From contig NZ_JACCFL010000001.1 of the NCBI RefSeq assembly GCF_013410375.1, positions 3,224,001 through 3,288,000 of the forward strand: DNA of 64,000 bases, in the 5' to 3' direction. Shown piece after piece: positions 49,773-58,787 of the stretch. The DNA comes from Leifsonia shinshuensis (lineage in GTDB: Bacteria > Actinomycetota > Actinomycetes > Actinomycetales > Microbacteriaceae). Position 1 is the stretch's first letter; each line of letters opens with the position of its first letter. The notes beneath the pieces were generated by a model. That model worked only from the letters and a program-made list of their open reading frames with translations. It did no database searches and was not told the origin of the DNA. A program made the position numbers and the translations under genes.

Positions 49773-51299
49773 ATGACGCTCGAGACCACGACCAGCCCGG
49801 CGGCCGCGGCCACCCCGGAGGGCGCACCGCGACTGGCGGCCCCCGAGCTGACCGCCCGCATCGACGGCCGCGCCGTCATCGCCGGCGACCGCGTCCCCTC
49901 GGCGTCGGGCGAGACGTTCGTCACCATCAACCCGGCCACCGGCGCGGCTCTCGCAGAGGTCGCCAAGGGCGGCGCCGCCGACGTCGACCGCGCCGTGGCC
50001 GCGGCCCGCGCCGCCTTCGAGTCCGGCGTCTGGAGCCGCCGCGACGCCGCCGACCGCGGCGCCGTCCTGCGCCGCCTCGCCGACCTCATCGAGCGGAACG
50101 GCGACGAGCTCGCCCTCCTCGAATCCCTCGACATGGGCAAGCCGCTGTCGCAGACCAGCACGGTCGACGTGCCCGGCACCGCGGCGACCTTCCGCTGGTA
50201 CGGAGAGCTCGCCGACAAGCTCACGGACGAAGTCCCCTCCACTCCGCCGGGCTCGACCGCCATCGTCAGCCGCGTCGCGCTCGGCGTGGTCGCCGCCATC
50301 GTCCCCTGGAACTACCCGCTCGACATCGCCGCCTGGAAGCTCGCGCCCGCACTGGTCGCCGGCAACAGCGTCGTGCTGAAGCCCGCCGAGACCACCAGCC
50401 TGACCGCGCTCCGCCTCGGCGAGCTGGCGCTGGAGGCCGGCATCCCGGCGGGTGTGCTCAACGTCGTCCCCGGCCCCGGCTCGGTGATCGGCCGGGCGCT
50501 CGGCCTCCACCCGGACGTCGACGCGCTCACCTTCACCGGCTCCACCGCGGTCGCGAAGAAGCTGTTGACCTATGCGGGCGAGTCGAACATGAAGCGGCTG
50601 AGTCTCGAAGCCGGCGGCAAGAGCTCGAACCTGATCTTCGCCGACGTGGAGGACCTGGCGCTGGCCGCCGAGAAGGCCGCGTTCGGCGCCTTCTACAACC
50701 AGGGCGAGGTCTGCTCCGCCAACTCCCGCATCTTCGTCGAGCGTCCCGTCTACGACGAGTTCGTCGGGCTGCTCACGACGGCCGCCGAGGCCTACCGCTC
50801 GGGCGACCCGCTCGACCCGGCAAGCGGCAATGGCGCGCTCGTCTCCGAGTCGCACGCCGACGGCGTCGCCGCGGCGATCGAGGCGGCGGCCCGCGACGGC
50901 GAGCTGATCGGCGGCGAGCGGATCGGCCGGGACGGCTCCACGGCCTTCATCGACCCGGCGATCGTCGCCGGCCTCCCGCTGTCGCACGCGCTGCACCGCG
51001 AAGAGGTCTTCGGCCCGCTGGTCGTCGTCCAGGCCTTCGACCACGAGGACGACGCCGTGCGCGCCGCGAACGCGACCGACTACGGCCTCGCCGCGTCGCT
51101 CTGGACCTCCAGCCTCTCCCGCGCCCACCGGGTGTCCGAGCGGCTGGTCGCCGGCACCGTCTCGGTGAACACGGTGGACGCGCTCGGCTCCACCACCCCG
51201 TTCGGCGGGTTCAAGCAGTCCGGCTTCGGCCGCGACCTCTCCCGGCACGCCATCGACAACTACGTGGGCCTGAAGACCACGTGGTTCCAGCACGCGTAG
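49773..51299 (+). CDS. NAD(P)-dependent aldehyde dehydrogenase
   Basis: A 508-residue aldehyde dehydrogenase: PWNYPLDIAAWKLAPALVAGN, base Glu279 in LSLEAGGKSS and nucleophile Cys314 in NQGEVCSANSR. The pattern is that of betaine/gamma-aminobutyraldehyde-type dehydrogenases (PuuC-like). GGAGGAGAG precedes the ATG at 49773; an upstream in-frame ATG at 49698 lies in the regulatory region. First gene of a three-gene plus-strand operon with the CitE-like lyase and an APC permease. Confidence 0.85.
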   Translation: MTLETTTSPAAAATPEGAPRLAAPELTARIDGRAVIAGDRVPSASGETFVTINPATGAALAEVAKGGAADVDRAVAAARAAFESGVWSRRDAADRGAVLRRLADLIERNGDELALLESLDMGKPLSQTSTVDVPGTAATFRWYGELADKLTDEVPSTPPGSTAIVSRVALGVVAAIVPWNYPLDIAAWKLAPALVAGNSVVLKPAETTSLTALRLGELALEAGIPAGVLNVVPGPGSVIGRALGLHPDVDALTFTGSTAVAKKLLTYAGESNMKRLSLEAGGKSSNLIFADVEDLALAAEKAAFGAFYNQGEVCSANSRIFVERPVYDEFVGLLTTAAEAYRSGDPLDPASGNGALVSESHADGVAAAIEAAARDGELIGGERIGRDGSTAFIDPAIVAGLPLSHALHREEVFGPLVVVQAFDHEDDAVRAANATDYGLAASLWTSSLSRAHRVSERLVAGTVSVNTVDALGSTTPFGGFKQSGFGRDLSRHAIDNYVGLKTTWFQHA

Positions 51300-51309
51300 G
51301 AGGCCGGCG

Positions 51310-52158
51310 ATGACGATGCAGCTGGACGCTGGTGCGCGGAGCGCTGGCCGCGTGCCGCCGGAGGTCGCGCGCTCCTGGCTGCTCATCGCGGCCTCCCGGC
51401 TCGACGCCGTCGCGGTCGCGGGCTCGCAGGCCGATGCGGTCGTCATCGACCTGGAGGATGCGATCGACGCGTCCCGCAAGGAGGTCGAGCGGGAGCGCGT
51501 CGCACGGTTCCTGGAGTCCGGCGGCGAGGCCTGGGTGCGCGTCAACGACCGCACCTCGGCCTTCTGGGCCGGAGATGTGGACCGGCTGCGCGGCCTCCCC
51601 GGGCTGCTCGGCGTCGTGCTCGCCAAGACCGAGGAGGCGGCCCACGTCACCGAGACGGCGGAGCGGCTGGGCGGCGCGACGCCGGTCGTCGCGCTGATCG
51701 AGTCCGCCCTCGGCGTCGAGAACGCGGCGCTGATCGCCCGCGCGCCAGGCGTCTTCCGGCTGGCGTTCGGCAGCGGCGACTACCGCCGCGACACCGGCGT
51801 CGCCAACAAGGAGGTCGCCCTGGCCTACCCGCGCTCGCGGCTGGTCGTGGCCAGCCGCGTCGGCGGCCTCCCCGGACCGATCGACGGGCCGTCGGTTCTC
51901 GACGGCGCGCCGATCGTCACCGAGCAGTCGCAGTCCGCTGCCGCGCTCGGCCTCACCGGACGGCTGTGCCTGCGCGAGACGCAGGTCGGCATCGTCAACG
52001 AGGTGATGGCGCCGTCGGCCGAGGACGTGTCCTGGGCCGGCGGCTTCCTCGACGAGTTCGAGGCGAACGGCCGTGTCGTCCGCGACGGCAGCGACCTCCC
52101 CCGGCTCGGCCGCGCCGAGAGGATCCTCGAGCTCGATCGTGCCTTCCGTGCGTCGTAA
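51310..52158 (+). CDS. CitE-like HpcH/HpaI aldolase/lyase
   Basis: A 282-residue TIM-barrel protein of the HpcH/HpaI-CitE family. It has ADAVVIDLEDAIDASRK with the metal-binding acidic residues, VRVNDRTSAFW, ALIESALGVENAALIA with the metal Glu, and AFGSGDYRRDTG. Such enzymes cleave or form C-C bonds in acyl-CoA or 2-oxo acids. It starts 10 bp after the dehydrogenase gene. The substrate is unknown. Confidence 0.75.
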   Translation: MTMQLDAGARSAGRVPPEVARSWLLIAASRLDAVAVAGSQADAVVIDLEDAIDASRKEVERERVARFLESGGEAWVRVNDRTSAFWAGDVDRLRGLPGLLGVVLAKTEEAAHVTETAERLGGATPVVALIESALGVENAALIARAPGVFRLAFGSGDYRRDTGVANKEVALAYPRSRLVVASRVGGLPGPIDGPSVLDGAPIVTEQSQSAAALGLTGRLCLRETQVGIVNEVMAPSAEDVSWAGGFLDEFEANGRVVRDGSDLPRLGRAERILELDRAFRAS

Positions 52159-52204
52159 CCCACCCACTCCCACCCGAGAGAATGCAAGGACGAAGGAGTC
52201 CCCG

Positions 52205-53713
52205 ATGACCGATACCAAGCTCCAGACCTCGAACATCCGCACCCAGCATTTCCGCAAGACGCTCGGCCGGCTCGACATCGTCTTCCTGTCGATCAGCGCG
52301 GTCATCTCCATCGACACGGTCGCGCAGATCGCAGCGGGAGGCGGCGCCGAGGCGTTCACCTGGACCGCCGTGATCGGCATCACCTTCCTCTTCCCGTACG
52401 CCCTGGTGATCTCCGAGCTCGGCAGCACCTTCCACGACGAGGGCGGACCCTTCGTCTGGGTCCGGCTGGCGTTCGGCAAGCTGACCGCGGCGATCGCGAC
52501 GCTGTTCTACTGGATCACCAACCCGCTCTGGATGGGCGGCTCGCTGGTGTTCATCTCCGCCGCGACCTGGGGCGCGTACATCGCCCCGCTGCCGGAGGGC
52601 AGCGCCGGGGACATCGTGTTCAAGCTGGTGTTCATCTGGCTGGCGATCGGCACGGCGATCATCGGCCTCCAGTACGGCAAGCACATCGTCGCGGCCGGCG
52701 CGATCATCAAGATTCTGCTGCTGGTGGTGTTCGTCGTCACCGTGGCCGTCTACGCGATGAAGAACGGCGTGCACGGGTACGCCGCCGGGGCCTTCTCGCC
52801 GACGCTCGGCGGGTTCCTCGCCGTGACGCCGGTCATCCTCTTCGCGGTCGTCGGCTTCGAGGCGCCGAACGGCGCGGCCGAGGAGATGCGCAACCCGCAG
52901 CGCGACGTCCCGCGGGCGATCACGTCCTCCGGCATCATCTCGATCCTCTGCTACCTCGTGCCCATCTTCGCGATCCTGGCCGTGCTGCCGGCCAACAAGG
53001 TGCAGGGCGCCAGCGGCCTCCTCGACGCCTTCAAGGAGGTCTTCTCCGTCTACGGCATCGCGACCGGCCCGGTGATGTTCATCGCCGCGCTGCTGTTCGT
53101 GTTCGTGGTGCTGACCCAGGCGAGCGCGTGGATGATCGCCTCCGACCGCGTTCAGGCCGCCGCGGGCGCGGACGGTGCGTTCTTCCGCTACTTCGGCGTC
53201 TTCTCCAAGCGGTTCGGCACCCCGGTGCGGATGAACCTGCTCTCCGGGATCGTGGCCACCGTCTTCTGCATCGCGGCGACGCTGCTGCTCAAGGGCAGCA
53301 CGGCGGCGGTGTTCACGGTGGTGCTGACGGTCGCGATCTCCACCCTGCTGCTGTCGTACCTGGTGATCTTCCCGTCGATCGTGCGGCTGCGTAAGAAGTA
53401 CCCGGACGTCGAGCGCCCGTTCCGCGTGCCGGGAGGCCGCGCCGGGCTGTGGACCGCCGTCGTGGTGATCTACGCGTGGGTGCTGCTCGGGTCGTGGGTC
53501 GCGGTCTTCCCGGGGACGCTGGAGGGACTGCTCGGGGTGAAGTACGACTTCCTCTCCACCTGGGGCGTCGACCGGCCCACCTTCGAAGGGTTCACGGTGG
53601 GGACGCTGATCGTGATCACCGTGCTGGCGCTGGCCGGGTACTTCTGGCAGCGGTCCCGCGACCGGCGCGTCGACCCGGGGCCGGAGGTGCTGCTGGAGCC
53701 GGTGCGCGACTGA
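52205..53713 (+). CDS. APC superfamily amino-acid/amine permease
   Basis: A 502-residue permease with about twelve membrane helices: an N-terminal cytosolic tail, then IDIVFLSISAVISIDTVAQIA in place of the usual GxxxGAG helix, ELGSTFHDEGGPFVWVRLAF and VVGFEAPNGAAEEMRNPQRDVPRAI. This resembles glutamate/GABA or amine antiporters. AAGGAG lies upstream of the ATG at 52205. It probably imports the substrate of the surrounding pathway. A perfect 20-bp hairpin follows its stop. Confidence 0.85.
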   Translation: MTDTKLQTSNIRTQHFRKTLGRLDIVFLSISAVISIDTVAQIAAGGGAEAFTWTAVIGITFLFPYALVISELGSTFHDEGGPFVWVRLAFGKLTAAIATLFYWITNPLWMGGSLVFISAATWGAYIAPLPEGSAGDIVFKLVFIWLAIGTAIIGLQYGKHIVAAGAIIKILLLVVFVVTVAVYAMKNGVHGYAAGAFSPTLGGFLAVTPVILFAVVGFEAPNGAAEEMRNPQRDVPRAITSSGIISILCYLVPIFAILAVLPANKVQGASGLLDAFKEVFSVYGIATGPVMFIAALLFVFVVLTQASAWMIASDRVQAAAGADGAFFRYFGVFSKRFGTPVRMNLLSGIVATVFCIAATLLLKGSTAAVFTVVLTVAISTLLLSYLVIFPSIVRLRKKYPDVERPFRVPGGRAGLWTAVVVIYAWVLLGSWVAVFPGTLEGLLGVKYDFLSTWGVDRPTFEGFTVGTLIVITVLALAGYFWQRSRDRRVDPGPEVLLEPVRD

Positions 53714-53724
53714 GGCGCGCGCCG

Positions 53725-54560
53725 TCGCGAACGGAGGAGATCCCGGCCCACCCGGCCGGGATCTCCTCCGTTCACTGCGTTTCCGGGGCCGCGGCAAGCC
53801 GATCTCCTCCGTTCCCGACACCGGTCGGCACCGGAGGACATCCGGGCCGACAGGCCGGCCACGCGCAGGGAACGGAGGACTTCCCGGTGGCGGTGGCTGG
53901 GATCACCTCCGTCAGCCGCGGTTCGGCGCCGGCGAGCGGTGGATGTCCTCCGTTGCGACATCCGTCGCCAGCAGAGGACATCCGGCCAGGCGGGCCCAGC
54001 GCAGGCAACGGAGTAGATCCGGTCACTGTCACCGGGATCTCCTGCGTTCACTGCGTTCCGGCGGCTCGGTGTCCTCCGTCCCGACGCCGGTGGGCAAAGG
54101 ACGACATCCAGGCCGACACGCCGGACGCGCGCAGGGAACGGAGGACATCCCGACTCCGGTGGCCGGTATCTCCTCCGTTAGCTGTGGTCCAACGGAGGAC
54201 ATCCAGGCCAACACGCCGGCCACACGCAGGAAACGGAGGAGATACTGGTCCCAGGTGCCGGGAACTACTCCGTTCGCTGCTTTTCGGGGGCCGCAGGTGG
54301 TGGATGTCCTCCGCGAGTGACAGCGGTCGGCAGGGAGGACATCCGGGCCGACACGCCGGCCGCGCGCAGGGAACGGAGGAGATACCGGTCGCAGCTGCCG
54401 GGAACTCCTCCGTTCGCTGCGTTTGGGGGCCGCAGGCGGGGGATGTCCTCCGCGGGCGACAGCGGTCGGTAACGGAGGACATCCGGGGCGACACGCCGCT
54501 CCAACGCAGGCAACGGAGGAGATCCCGGCCGGAATGGCTGGGATGTCCTCCGTTAGCTGC
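53725..54560. repeat. Array of diverged ~140-bp palindromic repeat units
   Basis: About 835 bp between convergent genes. The motif AACGGAGGA(G/C)AT recurs with A-type copies near 53730, 53870, 54006, 54136, 54232, 54371 and 54511, mostly 130-140 bp apart (one shortened unit of ~96). Each full unit holds two inverted pairs: AACGGAGGAGAT with ATCTCCTCCGTT, and CGGAGGACATCC with GGATGTCCTCCG, linked by conserved pieces such as GCTGCGTTT and GCCGACACGCCGG. The units are diverged, so this is an old array. It encodes no credible protein. Confidence 0.75.
53729..53773. terminator. Perfect 20-bp hairpin at the start of the repeat array
   Basis: Arms at 53729-53748 and 53754-53773 are perfectly complementary with a 5-nt loop, starting 16 bp after the permease stop. 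It is the first and least decayed unit of the array and very likely terminates the plus-strand operon. Confidence 0.65.
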
Positions 54561-54574
54561 GCCCGAGGAACGCG

Positions 54575-56131
54575 TCAGGCCGGGACGGCCGCCACCAGCT
54601 CTGCCGCCCGCTCCGCCACCATCATCACCGTGATGACCGGGTTCACCGACGTGAGGGTCGGGAACACCGACGCGTCCGCGATGCGGAGCCCGTCGATCCC
54701 GCGCACCCGCAGCTCCGGGTCGACCACCGCGAGCTCGTCGTCGGCCGCGCCCATCCGGCACGTCCCACTCACGTGGTACACCGTCTGGTGGATGTCGCGC
54801 TGCACGGCAGACAGCTCCTCGTCCGTCTGCACGTCGGGACCGGGGAAGACCTCCCGCACCAGGTGGCTGCGCATCGGCTCGGCCGCCGCGATCTCGCGGG
54901 CGAGCCGCACCCCGGCCACCAGCATCCGCTCGTCGTGCCCGTCCGCGTCCGTGAAGTAGCGGTAGTCGATCACCGGCGGCTCGTCCGGGTCGGCGGAAGC
55001 GATGGTGACGCGGCCGCGGCTGTGCGGCTTGGCCACGTTCGGCGCGATCGCGACGATGGACTCCGGGAACGAGACGCCGCGGGCGCGCGGGTGGTCGACC
55101 ACCGGCTCCACAGGGAAGTGCATGAGGACGTCCGGCTTCGTCGGGTCGCCGTCCACGCCGACCATCGCGCCGGCGTCCCAGCCGGAGGCGGACACCCTGG
55201 GCGGAGGCGCCACGGCCTCCCAAACGACCAGGCCCTCGGCGTGGTCCTGGAGGTTCTCGCCCACCCCGGGCAGGTCGTGCACCAGGGTTACGCCCGCCGC
55301 CGACAGCACCGATGACGGCCCGATCCCGGAGAGCAGCAGCAGCCGCGGGGTGTCGATGGCGCCGCAGGCGAGCACGATCTCGCGGCGGGCGCGGACCTCG
55401 TGCAGAGCGCCCGACTCGTCGCTGTAGTGCACGGCGACGGCGCGGCCGGCCTCCACCACGATCCGCGAGGCCCGCGCCCCGGTGATGACCTCGAGCGCCG
55501 GGCGCGAGTCCATCACCTCGTGCAGGTAGTGGATGGAGCTCGACCCGCGCACGTTCGTCTCCGGGTCGTAGCCGACCTCGAAGAACCCGGCGCCGCGTGC
55601 CAGCGTGTCCGTGCGGCCGTCGTTCCAGCGCTCCTGCAGCGGGAGGCCGAGCGCCGTCACGGCGGAGGCGACCACGTCGGCGACGAACGGGTTGCGGTCC
55701 GCGGCGGCGACGGGATGCACCGGGATGGCGAGCCGGTCGAAGTAGGGCTGGAAGCTCGCGGCGTCCCAGCCGGCGGCCCCGGCCTCCACCCACTCATCGA
55801 GGTCAGCGGCGAGCGGCCGCCACGCGATCATCGTGTTCGCGGTCGAGCAGCCGCCGAGGATGCGCATGCGGGACTGCCGGATGGCGGAGTTGCCGCGCTC
55901 CTGCGGGACGCTGCGGTAGTCGAGGTCGTACTCGCTCTCGATCATCTCCTCCCAGCGCCGAATCTCGCGGGCCCGGCCCTCGTCGCGGTCGCTGGGTCCC
56001 CACTCCAGGAGGGCGACCGTGGCACCCGGATGCTCGGAGAGGCGGGCGGCGACGATGGCGCCCGCCGTGCCGCCGCCGACCACGACGTAGTCGTACTCGG
56101 CGGCGGGCTGGGCTGCTGGACGGAGGGTCAT
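54575..56131 (-). CDS. GMC family FAD-dependent oxidoreductase
   Basis: A 518-residue glucose-methanol-choline oxidoreductase: YDYVVVGGGTAGAIVAARL at the N-terminus, the FAD-contacting RILGGCSTANTMIAWRP, the GMC signature GAIDTPRLLLLSGIGP and the C-terminal HQTVYHVSGTCRMG with the active-site His and NPVITVMMVAERAAEL. It oxidises an alcohol or choline-like substrate. The ATG at 56131 shares four bases with the upstream permease stop. Confidence 0.85.
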   Translation of the reverse strand: MTLRPAAQPAAEYDYVVVGGGTAGAIVAARLSEHPGATVALLEWGPSDRDEGRAREIRRWEEMIESEYDLDYRSVPQERGNSAIRQSRMRILGGCSTANTMIAWRPLAADLDEWVEAGAAGWDAASFQPYFDRLAIPVHPVAAADRNPFVADVVASAVTALGLPLQERWNDGRTDTLARGAGFFEVGYDPETNVRGSSSIHYLHEVMDSRPALEVITGARASRIVVEAGRAVAVHYSDESGALHEVRARREIVLACGAIDTPRLLLLSGIGPSSVLSAAGVTLVHDLPGVGENLQDHAEGLVVWEAVAPPPRVSASGWDAGAMVGVDGDPTKPDVLMHFPVEPVVDHPRARGVSFPESIVAIAPNVAKPHSRGRVTIASADPDEPPVIDYRYFTDADGHDERMLVAGVRLAREIAAAEPMRSHLVREVFPGPDVQTDEELSAVQRDIHQTVYHVSGTCRMGAADDELAVVDPELRVRGIDGLRIADASVFPTLTSVNPVITVMMVAERAAELVAAVPA

Positions 56132-57552
56132 TCTGCTCCTGCGACGGGGGTGGTGAGGGAGGCGGCGGCCACGGCGGGCGCCTTCGACGGCGCCCACTTC
56201 ATGAGCGCGTAGTAGAGCGGGCAGATCACGGCCAGGCCGACGATCCAGGAGATGTCGACGCCGCCGAGCGCGGTCGCGATCGGGCCGGTGTAGAACGCCG
56301 TGTTGATGAACGGCAGCTGGATGAGGATGCCCAGCACGTAGCAGATCACCGCGTTGCGGTTGACCCGGCCGTAGATGCCGCCGTCCTGGCGGAACAGCGA
56401 GGCGATGTCGTACTTGCCGTGCTTGACCGCGTAGTAGTCGACCAGGTTGACGGCGGTCCACGGGATGAGGACGCACAGCAGCAGGATCATCAGGTTCGAC
56501 AGGTTGACCAGGAAGTTGGCCGAGAACGCGAAGCCGAGCACGAGCGCGACCAGGAAGAGGATGACCGCGATCGCCCCACGCGTGACGGCCCGCGGGATCC
56601 ACTTCGGGAACAGCGTCTGCCCGATCGTGATGATGGCGAGGCTGCCGCAGTAGAGGTTCATCCCGTTGCTGACGCTGATGCCGACACCGAACACCAGCAT
56701 CGCGAGCCCCGCGATCCCGGGGATGAGGGCGCTGAGCCCGGTCGCCACGTCGTCCTTCGGGAACGCCGCGCCGACGATGGAGCCGAGCACCATCGGGATG
56801 ACCGACCCGGCCACGCAGCCGGCGAAGGTCGCCCAGAACGCGGCCCGCACGCCGGTGTCCTTCGGCATGTAGCGGGTGTAGTCCGACACGTACGGCGCGT
56901 AGGCGATCTGCCAGAGCGCCGCGACGGAGATGGTGCCCATGATGCCGGTGGCGGTCACCGAGCCGTAGCTGATGGCGCTCGCCGGGAGAGTGCCCGCGGC
57001 GAAGATGTAGATGAAGACGATGGCGATGGTGAGGCCGGCGACGACGCTCATCACCGTGCCGAAGACGTGCAGCAGCCGATAGCCGAAGACGGCGCCGAAT
57101 ACACTGATCAGGCCGACGATCACGGTTGACCAGAACGTGCCCAGATGCGCGAGGGAGTCGAGCGCCTGCCCGCCCAGGATCACGTTCGAGGCGAAGAACG
57201 CCACGTACATCCCGACCACGATCACGACGACCAGGAGGCTGCCGTACGACCCGAACTGCGCCCGGGTCTGCAGCATCTGCGGCACGCCCATCTGCGGGCC
57301 CTGCGCGGCGTGCAGCGCCATCACGACGCCGCCGATCAGGTTGCCGACGATGAGAGCCACGATCGCCGCCCAGATCGGAAGGCCGTACACGGCGGTGGCG
57401 AGGAGCCCGGTCGCGATCGACAGCATCATGATGTTGCCGCCGAACCAGATCGTGAAGAGGTTGCGCGCCTTGCCGTGCCGCTCGTTCTCCGGGATGTAGT
57501 CGATGGTGCGGGTCTCGACGCCGAGGGCGTCCGTGCGGACCTCTGTGGTCAT
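56128..57552 (-). CDS. NCS1 family purine-cytosine-type permease
   Basis: A 474-residue membrane permease with about twelve helices. The region around IWFGGNIMMLSIATGLLATA and VALIVGNLIGGVVMALHAAQGPQMGVPQM is the NCS1 (cytosine/purine/allantoin/hydantoin) signature, and YTRYMPKDTGVRAAFWATFAGC follows. It imports a nitrogen-containing base or amide. The ATG at 57552 has GAGGAG upstream; an earlier in-frame ATG lacks one. Forms an operon with the GMC enzyme. Confidence 0.85.
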   Translation of the reverse strand: MTTEVRTDALGVETRTIDYIPENERHGKARNLFTIWFGGNIMMLSIATGLLATAVYGLPIWAAIVALIVGNLIGGVVMALHAAQGPQMGVPQMLQTRAQFGSYGSLLVVVIVVGMYVAFFASNVILGGQALDSLAHLGTFWSTVIVGLISVFGAVFGYRLLHVFGTVMSVVAGLTIAIVFIYIFAAGTLPASAISYGSVTATGIMGTISVAALWQIAYAPYVSDYTRYMPKDTGVRAAFWATFAGCVAGSVIPMVLGSIVGAAFPKDDVATGLSALIPGIAGLAMLVFGVGISVSNGMNLYCGSLAIITIGQTLFPKWIPRAVTRGAIAVILFLVALVLGFAFSANFLVNLSNLMILLLCVLIPWTAVNLVDYYAVKHGKYDIASLFRQDGGIYGRVNRNAVICYVLGILIQLPFINTAFYTGPIATALGGVDISWIVGLAVICPLYYALMKWAPSKAPAVAAASLTTPVAGAE

Positions 57553-57631
57553 GATGTGCTCCTCGTCGTCGATTGGATAGAAGCTTCTGCTCTCCGGCGG
57601 CATCTATCAAGTAAGGTTGCCTGAAGCACTG

Positions 57632-57640
57632 CATCACTTC
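57632..57640 (+). promoter_or_regulatory. CATCACTTC motif in the lysR-permease gap
   Basis: CATCACTTC followed by GCGAGAT, in the 159-bp gap between the divergent permease and lysR genes. Shared with two sites at 49574-49660. Confidence 0.45.
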
Positions 57641-57711
57641 GCGAGATACAGCGCCGTGAGTAACAGGACCGAAACACAGCCGTCACATCGGCGGACCGAC
57701 GGAGGCCGGCC

Positions 57712-58647
57712 ATGAGCAAGAAGCCCGACGTCACGCTCGCGCAGCTCCGCTACTTCATCGAGGCAGCGACGCACCTCTCGATGACCCGCGCGGCCGAGGA
57801 GCTCTTCGTCGCCCAGTCCGCCGTCTCGTCCGCCATCGCGCAGCTGGAGCAGCAGGTCGGCGCGCAGCTCTTCATCCGGCAGCGCTCGCGCGGACTGACC
57901 CTCACGCCGGCCGGGCAGCAGTTCCTCGGCGACGCGCGGGCGCTGTTGCTCAACCTGGAGGAGGCGCTCGACACCGCGCGCGGGATCGACAACCAGGTCC
58001 GCGGCACCATCCGGATCGGCTGCTTCGTCACGCTCGCGCCCTTCATCCTCCCGGCGATCGTCAGCCGCGTGCGGGCGGAGCACCCCTACCTCGACATCGA
58101 GGTGGACGAGCTGGACACCGACGGCGCCAGGGCGGCGCTGCGCAGCGGCCGGGTCGAACTGCTGATCGGCTACGACTTCGGCTTCGGCAACGACATCCGC
58201 ACCGCCGTGCTCTCCGACGCTCCCCCGCACGTGATCCTGCCGGCCGACCACCCGCTGGCGTCCTCGCCGCAGGTCTTCCTGCGCGAGCTGTCGCGCGAGC
58301 CGATGATCCTGCTCGACCTGCCGCACAGCCGGGAGTACTTCCTCGGCATCCTCGCCGGCGCCGGGCTCCAGCCGGAGATCCGGCACCGCTCGCTCAACTA
58401 CGAGACCGTGCGCGCGTTCGTCGCGCACGGTCACGGCTTCTCGATCCTCAACCAGCGGCCGCGGCACGACTTCAGCTACGACGGCGAGCGGGTGGCCGCG
58501 CTGCCGATCGCGGACAGCGTCCCAGCCCTGCCCGTGGTGCTCGCGGCGATGCGCTCGGTGCGGGCGACCGCGCGGGCGCGCGCGGTGAGCGACATCGCGG
58601 CCCAGGTGGTAGCGGAGGCGCTGAACCCGGAGCCGCTGCGGTCCTGA
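57712..58647 (+). CDS. LysR family transcriptional regulator
   Basis: A 311-residue LysR regulator: winged HTH at ~1-65 (TLAQLRYFIEAATHLSMTRAAEELF VAQSAVSSAIAQLEQ) and a periplasmic-binding-like effector domain from ~95. Divergent from the NCS1/GMC operon, the classic LysR layout. The shared CATCACTTC motif suggests that it also controls the operons at 49.5 kb. The effector is unknown. Confidence 0.85.
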   Translation: MSKKPDVTLAQLRYFIEAATHLSMTRAAEELFVAQSAVSSAIAQLEQQVGAQLFIRQRSRGLTLTPAGQQFLGDARALLLNLEEALDTARGIDNQVRGTIRIGCFVTLAPFILPAIVSRVRAEHPYLDIEVDELDTDGARAALRSGRVELLIGYDFGFGNDIRTAVLSDAPPHVILPADHPLASSPQVFLRELSREPMILLDLPHSREYFLGILAGAGLQPEIRHRSLNYETVRAFVAHGHGFSILNQRPRHDFSYDGERVAALPIADSVPALPVVLAAMRSVRATARARAVSDIAAQVVAEALNPEPLRS

Positions 58648-58787
58648 GGGGTCGAGGAGGCTTCCGGATTTCGGGCAGGTTTCAGGCGCATCACACATCT
58701 GCATGGATGATGAACTGATCCAGCCGAAACTATTTGCGTGATCCAGACCGTGCGTCGAGACTGGTCGGATACGCGAAAGGGACGCCG

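Noticed and set aside
49683..51650. Large minus-strand frame opposite the aldehyde dehydrogenase
   Set aside because: Antisense shadow of a fully conserved dehydrogenase.
53725..54560. CRISPR array
   Set aside because: The units are palindromic, diverged and of uneven spacing, with no constant repeat and unique spacers, and no cas genes are nearby.
53449..54633. Long plus-strand frame through the repeat array
   Set aside because: Its residues follow the DNA repeats and change with the palindromes; it overlaps the permease gene in another frame.
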